Made by a program: the position numbers and the translations under genes | NCBI RefSeq assembly: GCF_000473365.1 | Contig: NZ_KI421517.1 | Location: 4,754,502-4,818,501, forward strand | Reading direction: 5' to 3' | Source of the DNA: Adhaeribacter aquaticus DSM 16391 | GTDB taxonomy: Bacteria; Bacteroidota; Bacteroidia; Cytophagales; Hymenobacteraceae | DNA: 64,000 bases | Part shown: positions 54,394 through 62,818 of the stretch, one piece after another | How positions within the stretch are numbered: the first letter of the stretch is position 1 | How the letters are laid out: each line of letters begins with the position of its first letter | Notes under the pieces: model-generated | Seen by the model: only the letters and a program-made list of their open reading frames with translations | The model's database searches: none | What the model was told of the DNA's origin: nothing

Positions 54394-55644
54394 ATGCGGG
54401 ATAATTTAACGGTAGCAGCTGGTACGCTGCTGGATGTGCAAAAATTACGGGCGGAGTTTCCAATACTACAGACAACTGTGTACGGGAAACCCCTGGTATA
54501 TTTGGATAATGCGGCCACTACCCAAAAGCCGCAACGGGTAATTGATGCTATTACAGGATATTATTCTGAGTACAATAGCAATGTGCACCGGGGTGTACAT
54601 TACCTGAGCCAGAAAGCAACTGCTGCCCACGAGGAGTCCCGCCATAAAGTTGCCGCTTTTATAAATGCGCCGCATGTACACGAAGTAATTTTTACCCGGG
54701 GTACAACCGATGGCATTAATATCATTGCCAGCAGCTTTGGCCGTAAATTCTTAAAGGAAGGCGATAGTATTCTTATCTCGGCCATAGAGCACCATTCTAA
54801 TATAGTGCCCTGGCAGATGATTTGTGAAGATCGGGGCGCCAACTTAAAGGTGATTCCGGTAAATAATAAAGGCGAGCTTATTATGGATAGCCTGGATGAT
54901 CTACTGGATGAGACTGTAAAGCTGGTTGCCGTAACGTATGTTTCTAATACTTTAGGTACAGTAAATCCGGTAAAGGAAATTATTGAAAGAGCCCACCAAA
55001 AAAGTATTCCGGTATTGGTTGATGCGGCTCAGGCGGTACAACATATCCAGCTGGATGTACAGGAATTAGATGCTGATTTCGTGGTCTTCTCTGGTCATAA
55101 AATGTATGGCCCGACCGGCATTGGTGTTCTTTACGGTAAAGAAGCCTGGTTAAACGAGCTCCCTCCTTACCAGGGTGGAGGCGATATGATTAAATCAGTA
55201 AGCTTTAAAAAAACCACCTACAATGAGCTTCCTCTTAAGTTTGAAGCAGGTACGCCTAGTATAGCTGAAACAATTGCCTTGGGCGTAGCCGTGGATTACT
55301 TGCAGGAGATTGGTATTGCGAACATTCAGGAAACCGAACATCAACTATATGCTTATGCTGTTGATGCCTTAAAAACAATAGATGGATTACGTTTTATTGG
55401 GGAAGCAAAAAACAGGGCAGCCTCTATTTCTTTCCTGATAAACGATATTCATCCCTTTGACTTAGGTGAAATCTTAGATAAGCAAGGCATTGCTGTTAGA
55501 ACCGGCCATCACTGCACCGAACCAATTATGCAACATTTTAATATTCCGGGTACTGTAAGAGCTTCTATTGCTTTCTACAATACCCAGGAAGAAATAGATC
55601 AATTGGTAGCTGGCATTAAACGGGCAGTTACTATGTTAAGCTGA
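54394..55644 (+). CDS. sufS: Cysteine desulfurase SufS
   Basis: 416 residues, group II PLP desulfurase. The PLP lysine is Lys236 (FSGHKMYGPTGIG), the persulfide Cys is Cys374 in the RTGHHC motif, and the His-Asn-x-Asn-x-Pro motif near the start is visible as YNSNVHRGVHYLS. It delivers sulfur to SufE, encoded 10 bp downstream. Confidence 0.97.
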   Translation: MRDNLTVAAGTLLDVQKLRAEFPILQTTVYGKPLVYLDNAATTQKPQRVIDAITGYYSEYNSNVHRGVHYLSQKATAAHEESRHKVAAFINAPHVHEVIFTRGTTDGINIIASSFGRKFLKEGDSILISAIEHHSNIVPWQMICEDRGANLKVIPVNNKGELIMDSLDDLLDETVKLVAVTYVSNTLGTVNPVKEIIERAHQKSIPVLVDAAQAVQHIQLDVQELDADFVVFSGHKMYGPTGIGVLYGKEAWLNELPPYQGGGDMIKSVSFKKTTYNELPLKFEAGTPSIAETIALGVAVDYLQEIGIANIQETEHQLYAYAVDALKTIDGLRFIGEAKNRAASISFLINDIHPFDLGEILDKQGIAVRTGHHCTEPIMQHFNIPGTVRASIAFYNTQEEIDQLVAGIKRAVTMLS

Positions 55645-55654
55645 TTAAATTACC

Positions 55655-56083
55655 ATGACCATACAAGAACGGCAAGACCAGATTATTGAAGATTTTGAAA
55701 TGTTCGATGAATGGATGGATAAATACGAATATATTATCCAGCTAGGGAAGGATTTGCCTCAGATTGAAGAGCAATACAAGACCGCTGATAATATTATAAA
55801 AGGCTGCCAATCTAAAGTGTGGTTACACGCTGATTATCTGGACGGAAAGTTATTTTTTACAGCCGATAGTGATGCCGTAATTACTAAAGGACTAGTGAGT
55901 ATGGTAGTACAGGTACTTTCGGGTCATACGCCTAAAGAAATTGCTGATGCCAATATTTATTTTATAGAAAAAATTGGTTTGCAAAATCACCTGTCTCCTA
56001 CCCGTTCCAATGGATTACTGGCCATGCTAAAGCAAATTAAAATGTATGCGGTTGCATATCAAAGTCAAGCATTAAACAAATGA
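55655..56083 (+). CDS. sufE: Sulfur acceptor SufE
   Basis: 142 residues. Cys51 lies in the KGCQSKVWL motif and takes sulfane sulfur from SufS. The rest, including GLVSMVVQVLSGHTPKEI, matches the SufE fold. The stop overlaps the following SufT gene by 4 bp (ATGA). Confidence 0.96.
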   Translation: MTIQERQDQIIEDFEMFDEWMDKYEYIIQLGKDLPQIEEQYKTADNIIKGCQSKVWLHADYLDGKLFFTADSDAVITKGLVSMVVQVLSGHTPKEIADANIYFIEKIGLQNHLSPTRSNGLLAMLKQIKMYAVAYQSQALNK

Positions 56084-56391
56084 ATGCAGCTGAATTAAGA
56101 GACCAGGTAGAAGAGGCGTTAAGAACCGTAAAAGATCCGGAAATTCCGGTAAATATTTACGACTTAGGGCTGGTATACGAAGTAAAGATAGAAGATGGCA
56201 ATAAAGTACGGGTTACTATGACTTTAACTGCCCCTGCCTGCCCTGCTGCCGGCGATATCATTTTTGAAGTACAAAGTAAATTAGAAGCCATTGAAGGCGT
56301 AGTAGATGCCTATGTACTTCTAACCTTTGACCCACCCTGGACTCGCGACATGATGAGCGAAGAGGCTAAACTGGAATTAGGCTTCTTATAA
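56080..56391 (+). CDS. sufT: SufT/MIP18-family Fe-S maturation protein
   Basis: 103 residues, DUF59 (MIP18-like). Diagnostic features are KDPEIPVNIYDLGLVY and the conserved Cys in TLTAPACPAAG, ending in DPPWTRDMMSEEAK. In bacteria such proteins help move clusters to target enzymes. It overlaps sufE by 4 bp, so it is the last gene of the seven-gene suf operon. The next gene is convergent, 40 bp away. Confidence 0.9.
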   Translation: MNAAELRDQVEEALRTVKDPEIPVNIYDLGLVYEVKIEDGNKVRVTMTLTAPACPAAGDIIFEVQSKLEAIEGVVDAYVLLTFDPPWTRDMMSEEAKLELGFL

Positions 56392-56431
56392 TTTTTGTTT
56401 TTTACTGGGTATTGCTAAACCGGATAATTAC

Positions 56432-57274
56432 CTAAAACTGTACAATAAATCCATTAGTTAAGGAATACACAAACTTAGTAACCGGTACAATAGGAGCATC
56501 TTCATAAGTATAATTAAAGCTGGTTTTAAAGGAAAGTAATTTATTTACTTTAAAATTTAATCCAAAATTTCCACTTACCCTGTTCCGGAAACGGTCAATA
56601 AGGGAGCTGTAACCGACCTGATAATACGTAATAGCGGCCGATTCAACATTTTGGTTTATTTTAAGTTTTGCGCTGGCATAACTTGTTGATTTTATTAAAT
56701 TAGATACTTCAATGGCATTGTCTCTTTCGGGATTCCGCCACTCTTCATGCTCCCGCATTACACCCGTTCCTAAATAAACACTTAACTTTTTATCCTCCTC
56801 CGGAAATAATCTAAACCGGAGATAAGACCCCAATAAAGAACGATATCTTAACCCCCGTGCTCGATCAGCTTGTGCCTGCGTAAATAATTCGTAGGATAAT
56901 CGACGGGCTTCATAAAAATTTACCCGGAAATGAGAATACCCTTGTTGAGCTACTGTATTACGTTGTTCTTTGGTATCGTAATTAACCAGTAAATAATTAA
57001 AGTAATTTAACAGGATATAAGTATGCTTCTTGGAGTTATAAGTAACATTGCTGTTAAACAAGAACTGAAGGTAATTATTAGGTTGATTCCGACCGGCATT
57101 TTGATTAAACATAGAAAAGTCTAACCCCACCTTTCCTACAAAATAATTACTGGTATCCCGCCCAAGGCGCCCTTGTTCAATATTTACAATTTGTGCTTTA
57201 GCCGGATTAGAAAAAAGAAAAACTGCCGATAGCAAAATAAATAAAGGAAAGCAACGAAAGAAAAGTGAACCCAT
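56432..57274 (-). CDS. Outer-membrane beta-barrel, DUF481-like
   Basis: 280 residues with a signal peptide (about 1-27, ending AKAQ). The rest is rich in short amphipathic strands with aromatic ends and charged turns (KKHTYILLNYFNYLLVNY; SVYLGTGVMREHEEW), and ends in F-V-Y-S-L-T-N-G-F-I-V-Q-F with a terminal Phe as outer-membrane barrels do. It resembles the DUF481 family. No partner gene is adjacent. Confidence 0.75.
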   Translation of the reverse strand: MGSLFFRCFPLFILLSAVFLFSNPAKAQIVNIEQGRLGRDTSNYFVGKVGLDFSMFNQNAGRNQPNNYLQFLFNSNVTYNSKKHTYILLNYFNYLLVNYDTKEQRNTVAQQGYSHFRVNFYEARRLSYELFTQAQADRARGLRYRSLLGSYLRFRLFPEEDKKLSVYLGTGVMREHEEWRNPERDNAIEVSNLIKSTSYASAKLKINQNVESAAITYYQVGYSSLIDRFRNRVSGNFGLNFKVNKLLSFKTSFNYTYEDAPIVPVTKFVYSLTNGFIVQF

Positions 57275-57584
57275 CCTGTCTAAATTACCTAAGTTTATCG
57301 CCCGAAGGTACTAATTAATAAAGAATGGCTAAAACAAAATGCCTTCTAACATGAAGGCATTTTGTTTTAGTGATAGTTCATGGCAAGATAACAGCACCAT
57401 CTAAATCAGCCCATAATCAGCCAAATAGTGTCCGTACCCTTCCATTACCGGTATTACAACACGTAAAGACACCTATTTTTAAAACTTGCCCACTTTAAGA
57501 AAATGTATATGCTGGAAAGCAAGATCTATTAGATTACAATCAATTTATTATTGAAGTATTTCTTCTTCAAAATTAAATGAACTG
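57275..57584. other. 310-bp spacer with a terminator
   Basis: Apart from the hairpin at 57329-57370, no coding or repeated structure was found. It should contain the promoter of the DUF481-like gene just right of 57274. Confidence 0.5.
57329..57370. terminator. Terminator with perfect 18-bp arms
   Basis: CTAAAACAAAATGCCTTC (57329-57346) is the exact reverse complement of 57353-57370, with loop TAACAT. On the minus strand it ends the GH5 transcript (stop at 57585), though about 215 bp downstream. T-rich edges flank both sides. Confidence 0.75.
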
Positions 57585-58745
57585 TTAGGCTTTCCGTAAT
57601 ACCTCCAGCAGTTTACGATCTAATTTTTGCCCATGCCAATCCTCATAAACAATATTGGTACGGCCGGAATTTAAAACACCAAAATCTCCATCGAATTCCC
57701 ACAGCGCGAAACCTATACCGTTTTCCGAAAGAATACCGAGCACGTCAGTAAACCAAGCCAGAAATACATTATGCGGGGTTTTATTCCAGGCACCACATTC
57801 TCCACAATGAACACCAACCCCACTTTTGGCTAACGCAATCCAGGGCTGGTAAAACTCTTCTAACATGGCCCGGCTTAAATACTTATTGCCAACTTGTCCA
57901 GGCCATTTAGGTTCAGGTAAATTATCCGGATCTTTATTTGCCCAGGGAGCTTTGTAATGAGAAATTATTCCGGGATTGTACCCCCGGCAACTTTGGGCAA
58001 TATTTAAATCGGTAATTTCTGGAATAACGGTTGTTCCGGTATTATTGCCATCGGCTATTACCAGGTGTTTCGGATTTTCTTTCCGGATAGCTTCTGAAGC
58101 GGCTTTGGCTACTTTTCGATAAACATCGCCCGGAACTGTACTGCGCCGGGAGTGCTGGTCGTTCATATCCTCGCGCATACTAGGCTCATTTAACAAATCG
58201 AAACTGATTTTTTTGGATGAAACGTTTTTGTACTTCTTGGCCCACATGCTCCAATGGTAACAAAAGGCTTTCAAGGCTTCGTCGCTGGTCCAGAGGTTGT
58301 AAGGCTCATGAAAGCCGGCATTTACACAATACCCTGGCGCCCGGTGCAGGTTTAAACTTACGTGCAGGTTATACTTTTGTGCTGTATGAACCAGCTTATC
58401 AATTTGCTCTACCCGCCTTTCATCTATTTTATACACTTCTTCGGGCGTAATATTGCGGCTCCGATCTATGTCCAGGTAGAATGGATAAGCCATTGGTACC
58501 CGTACAAAATCAAAGCCCCAATCCTGCATCCATTTAAAGTATTCTTCTGGCGTTTGTTTGCGGGTTCTGTTCGGGTCGGGCGAAAAGAAATCAAGCAGGT
58601 TAAAACCTTTCCATTTAGGTAAATTATTTTTAACAGGAGGCTCAAAAGCAGCCCAGGCTGGCGTACCGGCAATACCTATCCCGGCAGTTAATAAACCTGC
58701 CTTTTTTATAAAGTCACGGCGAGGAAGTTGAGGTTCAGTTTTCAT
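57585..58745 (-). CDS. Exported glycoside hydrolase, GH5
   Basis: 386 residues from ATG 58745; a longer frame from 58793 is rejected. A twin-arginine signal (RRDFIKKAGLLTAGIG, residues 9-24) leads to a cellulase-type TIM barrel. The acid/base Glu is in DLLNEPSMRED, the nucleophile Glu in GVHCGECGAWN, with RVPMAYPFYLD and FALWEFDGDFGV around it. Endoglucanase or mannanase activity is possible; the subfamily is not recognised. It may act with GH26 and GH43, although those are 14-17 kb away. Confidence 0.9.
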   Translation of the reverse strand: MKTEPQLPRRDFIKKAGLLTAGIGIAGTPAWAAFEPPVKNNLPKWKGFNLLDFFSPDPNRTRKQTPEEYFKWMQDWGFDFVRVPMAYPFYLDIDRSRNITPEEVYKIDERRVEQIDKLVHTAQKYNLHVSLNLHRAPGYCVNAGFHEPYNLWTSDEALKAFCYHWSMWAKKYKNVSSKKISFDLLNEPSMREDMNDQHSRRSTVPGDVYRKVAKAASEAIRKENPKHLVIADGNNTGTTVIPEITDLNIAQSCRGYNPGIISHYKAPWANKDPDNLPEPKWPGQVGNKYLSRAMLEEFYQPWIALAKSGVGVHCGECGAWNKTPHNVFLAWFTDVLGILSENGIGFALWEFDGDFGVLNSGRTNIVYEDWHGQKLDRKLLEVLRKA

Positions 58746-59107
58746 GTAAATTTTACTAAAGTGGTGGAAATAGATTAGAAATAAAAAAATCAAAATTATT
58801 GTCCTCTAAAAAGTACTCTTTTTTAAAATAATCTAAAAGAACAAGTACCGAATTTATTTAATTAAACTATTCAACCAAGGTTTGCTTCTTCCTAAATCAT
58901 CCTAAAACAAGCTAAAGAATAAGGGGATTTTATAATCCGGAGGTGTCAAAAATTGTATATTTTATTCTGGAGGCACCTATTTATTTTAAATAATCAAGAG
59001 GTAAACCTTTTCTTCCCGAAAAAGAGCAGAAACCACTTCTACCCAAGCAACAGGTAGTACCGGTATCCGTACAAAGCGAACCATTTTATAAATAAAGAAT
59101 TTAATTT
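58746..59107. other. 362-bp divergent spacer
   Basis: This stretch separates the GH5 gene (minus) from the beta-CASP gene (plus). It holds two short related GGAGG(T/C) stretches about 32 bp apart (near 58939 and 58971). No convincing promoter element or gene was seen. Confidence 0.4.
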
Positions 59108-60475
59108 ATGACCATATCTTTTTACGGCGCTGCCCAAAGTGTTACCGGCAGCAAACACCTGGTTACGTTAGAGAACGGGAAACGCATTTTACTAGATTGC
59201 GGCATGACCCAAGGGAAAGGTGAGAAAAACGAAGAACAAAACCGGGATTTTGAATTTGAACCTGAAAGAATAGATTACTTAATACTCTCTCATGCCCACA
59301 TAGATCATTCCGGACTTATTCCACGATTAGTTAAATTAGGTTTTTCAGGTCCCATTTACTGCACCCCTCCTACCCTGGAAATGTGCGAACTTCTGTTGCG
59401 GGATAGTGCTAATATCCAAAGCTATAATACCGAAGCCCAGGAAGGCCCACTATATACCTTAGAAGATGTAGAACAAGCCCTAAAGCAATTTAAAACTGTT
59501 CCTTATAATAAAGTATATAAAATTGATGAGGACATAGAATTGCTTCTCACAGACACCGGACACGTGCTGGGAAGTGCGGCTATAAATTTAAAAATTCAGG
59601 ATAATGGTCAGGAAAGAAGCCTTTGCTTTAGTGGCGATATTGGCCGGTTTACCAATCGTATTCTTAAAGAGCCGCAACCTTTCCCACCGGCCGAAATTAT
59701 TCTGTGTGAATCTACTTATGGCGATAAAGTACACGATTCGCTGACCAATACGGAGGATCGGCTAGAGAAAATTATTCAGCGGGTTTGTGTAGAACAAAAA
59801 GGGAAGCTGCTGATTCCAGCCTTTAGTATTGGTCGTACCCAGGAGCTAATTTATTCTTTAAACTACCTGGCAGAAGAAGGGCGGTTACCCGATATTAAGG
59901 TTTTTGTAGATAGCCCGCTTTCGGTTTACGCAACTGACATTTTACGGGAGCACTCCGAGTGTTTTAATGATACGATGCTAGATTATATAAAATTTGATCC
60001 GGATCCCTTTGGGTTTCCGCAACTAAGTTATGTTACAGAAGCAGCAGACTCTAAAGAAATTAATAAACTGGATGAGCCTTGTATTATTATTTCTTCTTCG
60101 GGCATGATGGAAGCGGGTCGCATTCAGCACCACTTAAAAAACAACCTTTCTGACCCCAACAGTGCTGTATTGGTTACCGGCTACTGCGAACCTAATACGT
60201 TAGGAGGTAAATTGATGAATGGAGCTGACAAGGTTTATATTATGGGCGATGAAGTGGCTGTGAAAGCGGAAGTTTTAGTAATGAAAGAATACAGTGCCCA
60301 CGGCGACTACGGCGACATAGCTAAATTTTTGCATTGCCAGGATAAAGAGAAGATTAAGAAAATATTTCTGGTACACGGAGAAAAACGAGTTATGCACCAG
60401 CTAAAAAATGATTTGGAAGATCTGGGTTATGCTAATATTGAAATCCCCGACCTGCGGTTATCGTATGCCGTTTAA
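59108..60475 (+). CDS. Beta-CASP metallo-hydrolase (RNA-processing exonuclease type)
   Basis: 455 residues. The metallo-beta-lactamase motif SHAHIDHSG (His62, His64, Asp66, His67) is followed by the beta-CASP domain with LIPAFSIGRTQE, SSSGMMEAGRI and the late EYSAHGDYGDI. It resembles archaeal/eukaryotic CPSF-like and bacterial YSH1-type ribonucleases. It is cytoplasmic with two zinc ions expected. No operon partner is seen. Confidence 0.9.
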   Translation: MTISFYGAAQSVTGSKHLVTLENGKRILLDCGMTQGKGEKNEEQNRDFEFEPERIDYLILSHAHIDHSGLIPRLVKLGFSGPIYCTPPTLEMCELLLRDSANIQSYNTEAQEGPLYTLEDVEQALKQFKTVPYNKVYKIDEDIELLLTDTGHVLGSAAINLKIQDNGQERSLCFSGDIGRFTNRILKEPQPFPPAEIILCESTYGDKVHDSLTNTEDRLEKIIQRVCVEQKGKLLIPAFSIGRTQELIYSLNYLAEEGRLPDIKVFVDSPLSVYATDILREHSECFNDTMLDYIKFDPDPFGFPQLSYVTEAADSKEINKLDEPCIIISSSGMMEAGRIQHHLKNNLSDPNSAVLVTGYCEPNTLGGKLMNGADKVYIMGDEVAVKAEVLVMKEYSAHGDYGDIAKFLHCQDKEKIKKIFLVHGEKRVMHQLKNDLEDLGYANIEIPDLRLSYAV

Positions 60476-60677
60476 TTTTTTTCCTAATGCGCTAAATCTG
60501 GGGAATGCCGGCAGTACTGTAAATTAAAAATTTCTTTTCCGTAGAAATATAAAAACTAAAAGCTTAGAGAAATGAGAGATATATCGGAATATATCTAACC
60601 AAACTTTTATTTAGCTGATAATCAGCTTATTGCAAATGCTACTGATAATACTACTGATAATCATCTGCTATAAAATG

Positions 60678-60699
60678 AAAAACGCTCCCAATGAGAGCG
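60678..60699 (-). terminator. Terminator of the phage-like minus-strand operon
   Basis: On the minus strand CGCTC (60699-60695) pairs with GAGCG (60687-60683), followed by TTTTTC. It lies about 60 bp past the stop of the lipoprotein gene at 60758 and probably marks the end of the lysis operon. Confidence 0.65.
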
Positions 60700-60757
60700 C
60701 CCTTCTTTTCAATTATGCTAAAACAAAGATACGAATTCTAATTACATTAGTAAAGCC

Positions 60758-61312
60758 TTATACATTATTCCTTTTCAGGAAGTAAGCGGCGGCAATTGTC
60801 GCTATCACTACCACAATAACCACCCATAGCAAACTCTTATCTGATTTGGTTGCTGTGGGTACGTTGTGATCTCCTTTAATAGCGTTCTGGCCTTTGAGCT
60901 TTTCCTTGTTCTCTTGATTGCCGGTTTGCGTAGCTGGTGCAATAGAGCTGCCAGCCGATGCTACCTGGTAGTTGATATTGATAGCTGAATTCTTGAGCTT
61001 AGTTTTTTTAGGACCAAATAGCCGGGTTATGAAACCTGTTTTTTTACCTGACGTCGGTAATACCGACACCAGCTTTCCCCCTGGCGTATGTTTAATATAC
61101 GTCAGGTTGTTTTCCTCCATTGCTTGCTGAATTCCCGGATACATCCAGACCAAGCTATCCAATGGTGAGCCATTCTCATAAGGAGGCATGGAATTAGCCT
61201 GATTGATTACAGGCTCCTTGGTCAATACATTGGTATCCTTTTCAGGTTTACCAGTTTTGCAGCTCAAAGGCAGTAACAGCAGGAGCAACAATAATTTGTA
61301 GATGTGTTTCAT
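60758..61312 (-). CDS. Phage unimolecular spanin candidate (lipoprotein with C-terminal TM)
   Basis: 184 residues. A hydrophobic leader ends in PLSC with Cys18 as a possible (imperfect) lipobox. A long polar, Lys/Asn/Ser/Thr-rich linker follows (about 20-160), then one C-terminal membrane helix (LLWVVIVVVIATIAAAYF, 161-178) and a basic tail. An outer-membrane lipid anchor joined to an inner-membrane helix in one chain is the layout of u-spanins such as phage T1 gp11, which fuse the two membranes in lysis. It is the last gene after holin and endolysin. Function is inferred; no sequence similarity is claimed. Confidence 0.5.
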   Translation of the reverse strand: MKHIYKLLLLLLLLPLSCKTGKPEKDTNVLTKEPVINQANSMPPYENGSPLDSLVWMYPGIQQAMEENNLTYIKHTPGGKLVSVLPTSGKKTGFITRLFGPKKTKLKNSAININYQVASAGSSIAPATQTGNQENKEKLKGQNAIKGDHNVPTATKSDKSLLWVVIVVVIATIAAAYFLKRNNV

Positions 61313-61313
61313 A

Positions 61314-61583
61314 TTATAATTCAGGAAGGCTTACAGTTAAACCAGCTAATTCATGTGTACAATCAGATAAGAATTGAATATTTCCATCCGTAATGAAACT
61401 ATGGCAAACCATATCTTTGCCTTTATAGTGGAACCGAACTAAGATTGAAGCTCTTACAGTTGGCTTTTCAGGATCGTTATTATAGGTCCAAATCTTATTT
61501 GAAAACCCATGCGCTGTTTTACAACCGGGACAATAAAAGTGGTGGGTATGAGGATGCCCCTTTTCTATTTCTATTATTTTCAT
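61314..61583 (-). CDS. Small phage-type protein with Cys/His metal motif
   Basis: 89 residues from ATG 61583, which overlaps the endolysin stop (ATGA); a longer frame from 61742 is rejected since it would run inside the endolysin. The start MKIIEIEKGHPHTHHFYCPGC contains a HPHTHH stretch and Cys-x2-Cys that could bind a metal. Similar small proteins recur in phage and prophage lysis regions, where they are often mislabelled. Function unknown. Confidence 0.7.
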   Translation of the reverse strand: MKIIEIEKGHPHTHHFYCPGCKTAHGFSNKIWTYNNDPEKPTVRASILVRFHYKGKDMVCHSFITDGNIQFLSDCTHELAGLTVSLPEL

Positions 61584-62143
61584 GCCACCCGTTGCTCGAT
61601 CCAACCATTTGCAAATACTTCCTGTGTAGGGTCTTTCTCTACAATCTCCACATACCGGGCAACCTGTAAACCATTCAGGGTTTTCAGTAACCGGGTAGGA
61701 TAAGGATATTGATTGATAGCCGCTACAGTTGCAGGACCGCAAACACCATCCACTTTCAGATTCGGAGCTAACTGGCCTCCCTTATTCAGGAAGTTAATAG
61801 CCCGTTGTACAAACCTTACCGGCACACCTGGTCCCATGTTAACACCCGTATCAAAGATTTCATTAGCCACTTCCTGATTCTGTACCTGGTCTAACAGGTT
61901 CACATCCCAGAAGTGGATTTTATAAAACTTCAGCACCAGCTTCTGCAGGTCTACCAGTTTGTAAAGCGAGGTAGGAAAGCCGGGTTTCTTTTTAGCATTA
62001 TCAACTAGCTCCCAGCCTTTCCATTTCGGGTGCATGTTCCGGGCAACTCCTTTCCAGGTCTGTCCGCCTCTGTCTTTTGGGTTGTCGCTCCAACCACCTT
62101 CTGCTTTTTTTGTGATGTTGTAAGCAAGTAAAAAATTAGCCAT
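61580..62143 (-). CDS. Phage endolysin, GH108 with peptidoglycan-binding domain
   Basis: 187 residues. The GH108 catalytic motif AEGGWSDNPKDRGG holds the active Glu15. The barrel-free lysozyme-like domain (to about 110) is followed by a peptidoglycan-binding segment with NLKVDGVCGPATVAAIN. It cleaves cell-wall glycans once the holin has opened the inner membrane. There is no signal peptide, as expected of a holin-dependent lysin. It overlaps the next gene by 4 bp. Confidence 0.92.
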   Translation of the reverse strand: MANFLLAYNITKKAEGGWSDNPKDRGGQTWKGVARNMHPKWKGWELVDNAKKKPGFPTSLYKLVDLQKLVLKFYKIHFWDVNLLDQVQNQEVANEIFDTGVNMGPGVPVRFVQRAINFLNKGGQLAPNLKVDGVCGPATVAAINQYPYPTRLLKTLNGLQVARYVEIVEKDPTQEVFANGWIEQRVA

Positions 62144-62153
62144 ATGTTTTTAA

Positions 62154-62477
62154 TTAATGGTTTGTTGTGTGTTCAGGATAAGCAGGTGACAATGGCACTC
62201 CATTCTCATCTCCTCTTTTCCGGTTCTGGAATTTCCCCAGAATAGTCAGGTAAGAACTACCCAAAGCAATACCCAGGAATATCAGGATCAACTCAATCGG
62301 CGGCTTGATAATCTTGATAGGGCTTTTGGCTGGCAAGTCCACCTCAATCAAATAAGGCAAGCTAAAAACCACCGAGAGCCACGTAAACAGGAACACCTGC
62401 AGCCGCTTCATGGAGTACTCACCCGTAAGGGTGTTTTTAGTGGTATCACACCACATCTTTTTGATCACTTCTAACAT
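62154..62477 (-). CDS. Holin-like two-helix membrane protein
   Basis: 107 residues with two membrane helices (VFLFTWLSVVFSLPYLIEV, about 28-46, and IELILIFLGIALGSSYLTIL, about 61-80), a charged N-terminus and a polar tail. Position between an upstream coiled-coil membrane gene and the endolysin, plus topology, fit a phage holin. No sequence family was recognised. Confidence 0.65.
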   Translation of the reverse strand: MLEVIKKMWCDTTKNTLTGEYSMKRLQVFLFTWLSVVFSLPYLIEVDLPAKSPIKIIKPPIELILIFLGIALGSSYLTILGKFQNRKRGDENGVPLSPAYPEHTTNH

Positions 62478-62480
62478 AGG

Positions 62481-62756
62481 TTAAGGCCCATCGTCTCCTT
62501 TATGTTTTCTTATAAAGCTGTAAATCACTTTATCCATTTCAGTAAAGGACCTCCTCAGTGATGCACATTCCCTTTTAAGCTCATTGACTTCATTTTTCAG
62601 GAAGTCCACAATGTTTAATTGGCTTTTTAAGTCCATCATTTCGGTAGCCATGTAATCAATCTTATCCAGCACCCTTTTCAGGAAATGAGCCACCACACCC
62701 AGCAGCGTAATGATTATAAAACCGGCAATACTAATGAGGACTTCTTCTAATTTCAT
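62481..62756 (-). CDS. Membrane-anchored coiled-coil phage protein
   Basis: 91 residues: an N-terminal membrane helix (EVLISIAGFIIITLLGVVAHF, about 4-24) then a coiled coil (DKIDYMATEMMDLKSQL ... NELKRECASLRR) and a short acidic end. It resembles small phage proteins located just before the holin. It could be an antiholin or a second holin component. Only 3 bp separate it from the holin gene. Confidence 0.55.
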   Translation of the reverse strand: MKLEEVLISIAGFIIITLLGVVAHFLKRVLDKIDYMATEMMDLKSQLNIVDFLKNEVNELKRECASLRRSFTEMDKVIYSFIRKHKGDDGP

Positions 62757-62818
62757 CGAACAGGTTATGGCTTAAACTGGTAGGGTGCAGGAGGTGTAAA
62801 TGGCTTTATTCATATTAA

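Noticed and set aside
61584..61742. Longer start for the 89-aa phage protein
   Set aside because: It would run 159 bp inside the endolysin gene; ATG 61583 overlaps the lysin stop by the usual ATGA.
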